From NCBI GenBank assembly GCA_041666155.1, contig JBAYHM010000310.1, forward strand, positions 1 to 5,445: 5,445 nt of DNA, in the 5' to 3' direction. Below, one piece after another: positions 5,424 to 5,445 of this stretch; position 1 is the stretch's first letter; each line of letters begins with the position of its first letter. The position numbers and the translations under genes were made by a program. Under the pieces are notes generated by a model. That model searched no databases. It saw only the letters and a list, made by a program, of their open reading frames with translations, and had not been told where the DNA came from. The DNA is from SZUA-426 sp041666155 (lineage in GTDB: Bacteria; Spirochaetota; Spirochaetia; Treponematales; Breznakiellaceae).

Positions 5424-5445
5424 TTGCCGCTCGGCTTAAAAGAAA

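Noticed and set aside
1..5445. Mobile element, defence island or CRISPR
   Set aside because: No transposase, integrase, direct-repeat array, tRNA or shift in base composition is visible. Genes are ordinary in codon use and all on one strand.

Overview
This window is a GC-moderate bacterial chromosomal segment. It carries five genes, all on the + strand and tightly packed: intergenic gaps are 46 to 118 bases and no stretch over 300 bases lacks a gene. No RNA gene, transposon, CRISPR array, phage gene or clear repeat family is visible. The host cannot be named with certainty. The mix of an MFS/HEAT fusion, a miniature chemoreceptor, a soluble acyltransferase and a stand-alone HAD nucleotidase would suit a motile, chemotactic, heterotrophic bacterium. 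My best guess is a Spirochaetota-type organism, but this is an impression from gene content, not a demonstrated assignment.

Layout: (1) 1-2024 is the 3' part of a large gene encoding an MFS transporter (TM4 to TM12 visible) fused to a cytoplasmic HEAT-repeat array and an extra helical C-terminal domain. (2) 2045-2083 is a well-formed promoter with a perfect inverted repeat between its -35 and -10 boxes. It precedes a TTG-started gene (2095-2664) that joins a CdaR-type sugar diacid recognition domain to only the signalling tip of a methyl-accepting chemotaxis protein. (3) 2715-3344 is a HAD-family pyrimidine 5'-nucleotidase-like phosphatase with no Shine-Dalgarno sequence and a -10-like box placed as expected for a leaderless mRNA. 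(4) 3391-4260 is a PlsC/GPAT-type acyltransferase with its own strong promoter. (5) 4379-5413 is a zinc-dependent medium-chain alcohol/polyol dehydrogenase with a strong ribosome binding site.

The genes are co-directional, but most seem to have their own promoter, so this looks like a series of single-gene units rather than one operon. A functional link can only be guessed: the transporter, the sugar-diacid-type sensor and the polyol-type dehydrogenase could all serve uptake, sensing and oxidation of sugar-derived compounds, while the HAD enzyme and the acyltransferase look like housekeeping nucleotide/phosphate and lipid metabolism. The most unusual elements are the sensor/mini-chemoreceptor fusion with its putative operator-bearing promoter, and the MFS-HEAT fusion. 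I see no clear evidence of a wholly new multi-gene system.
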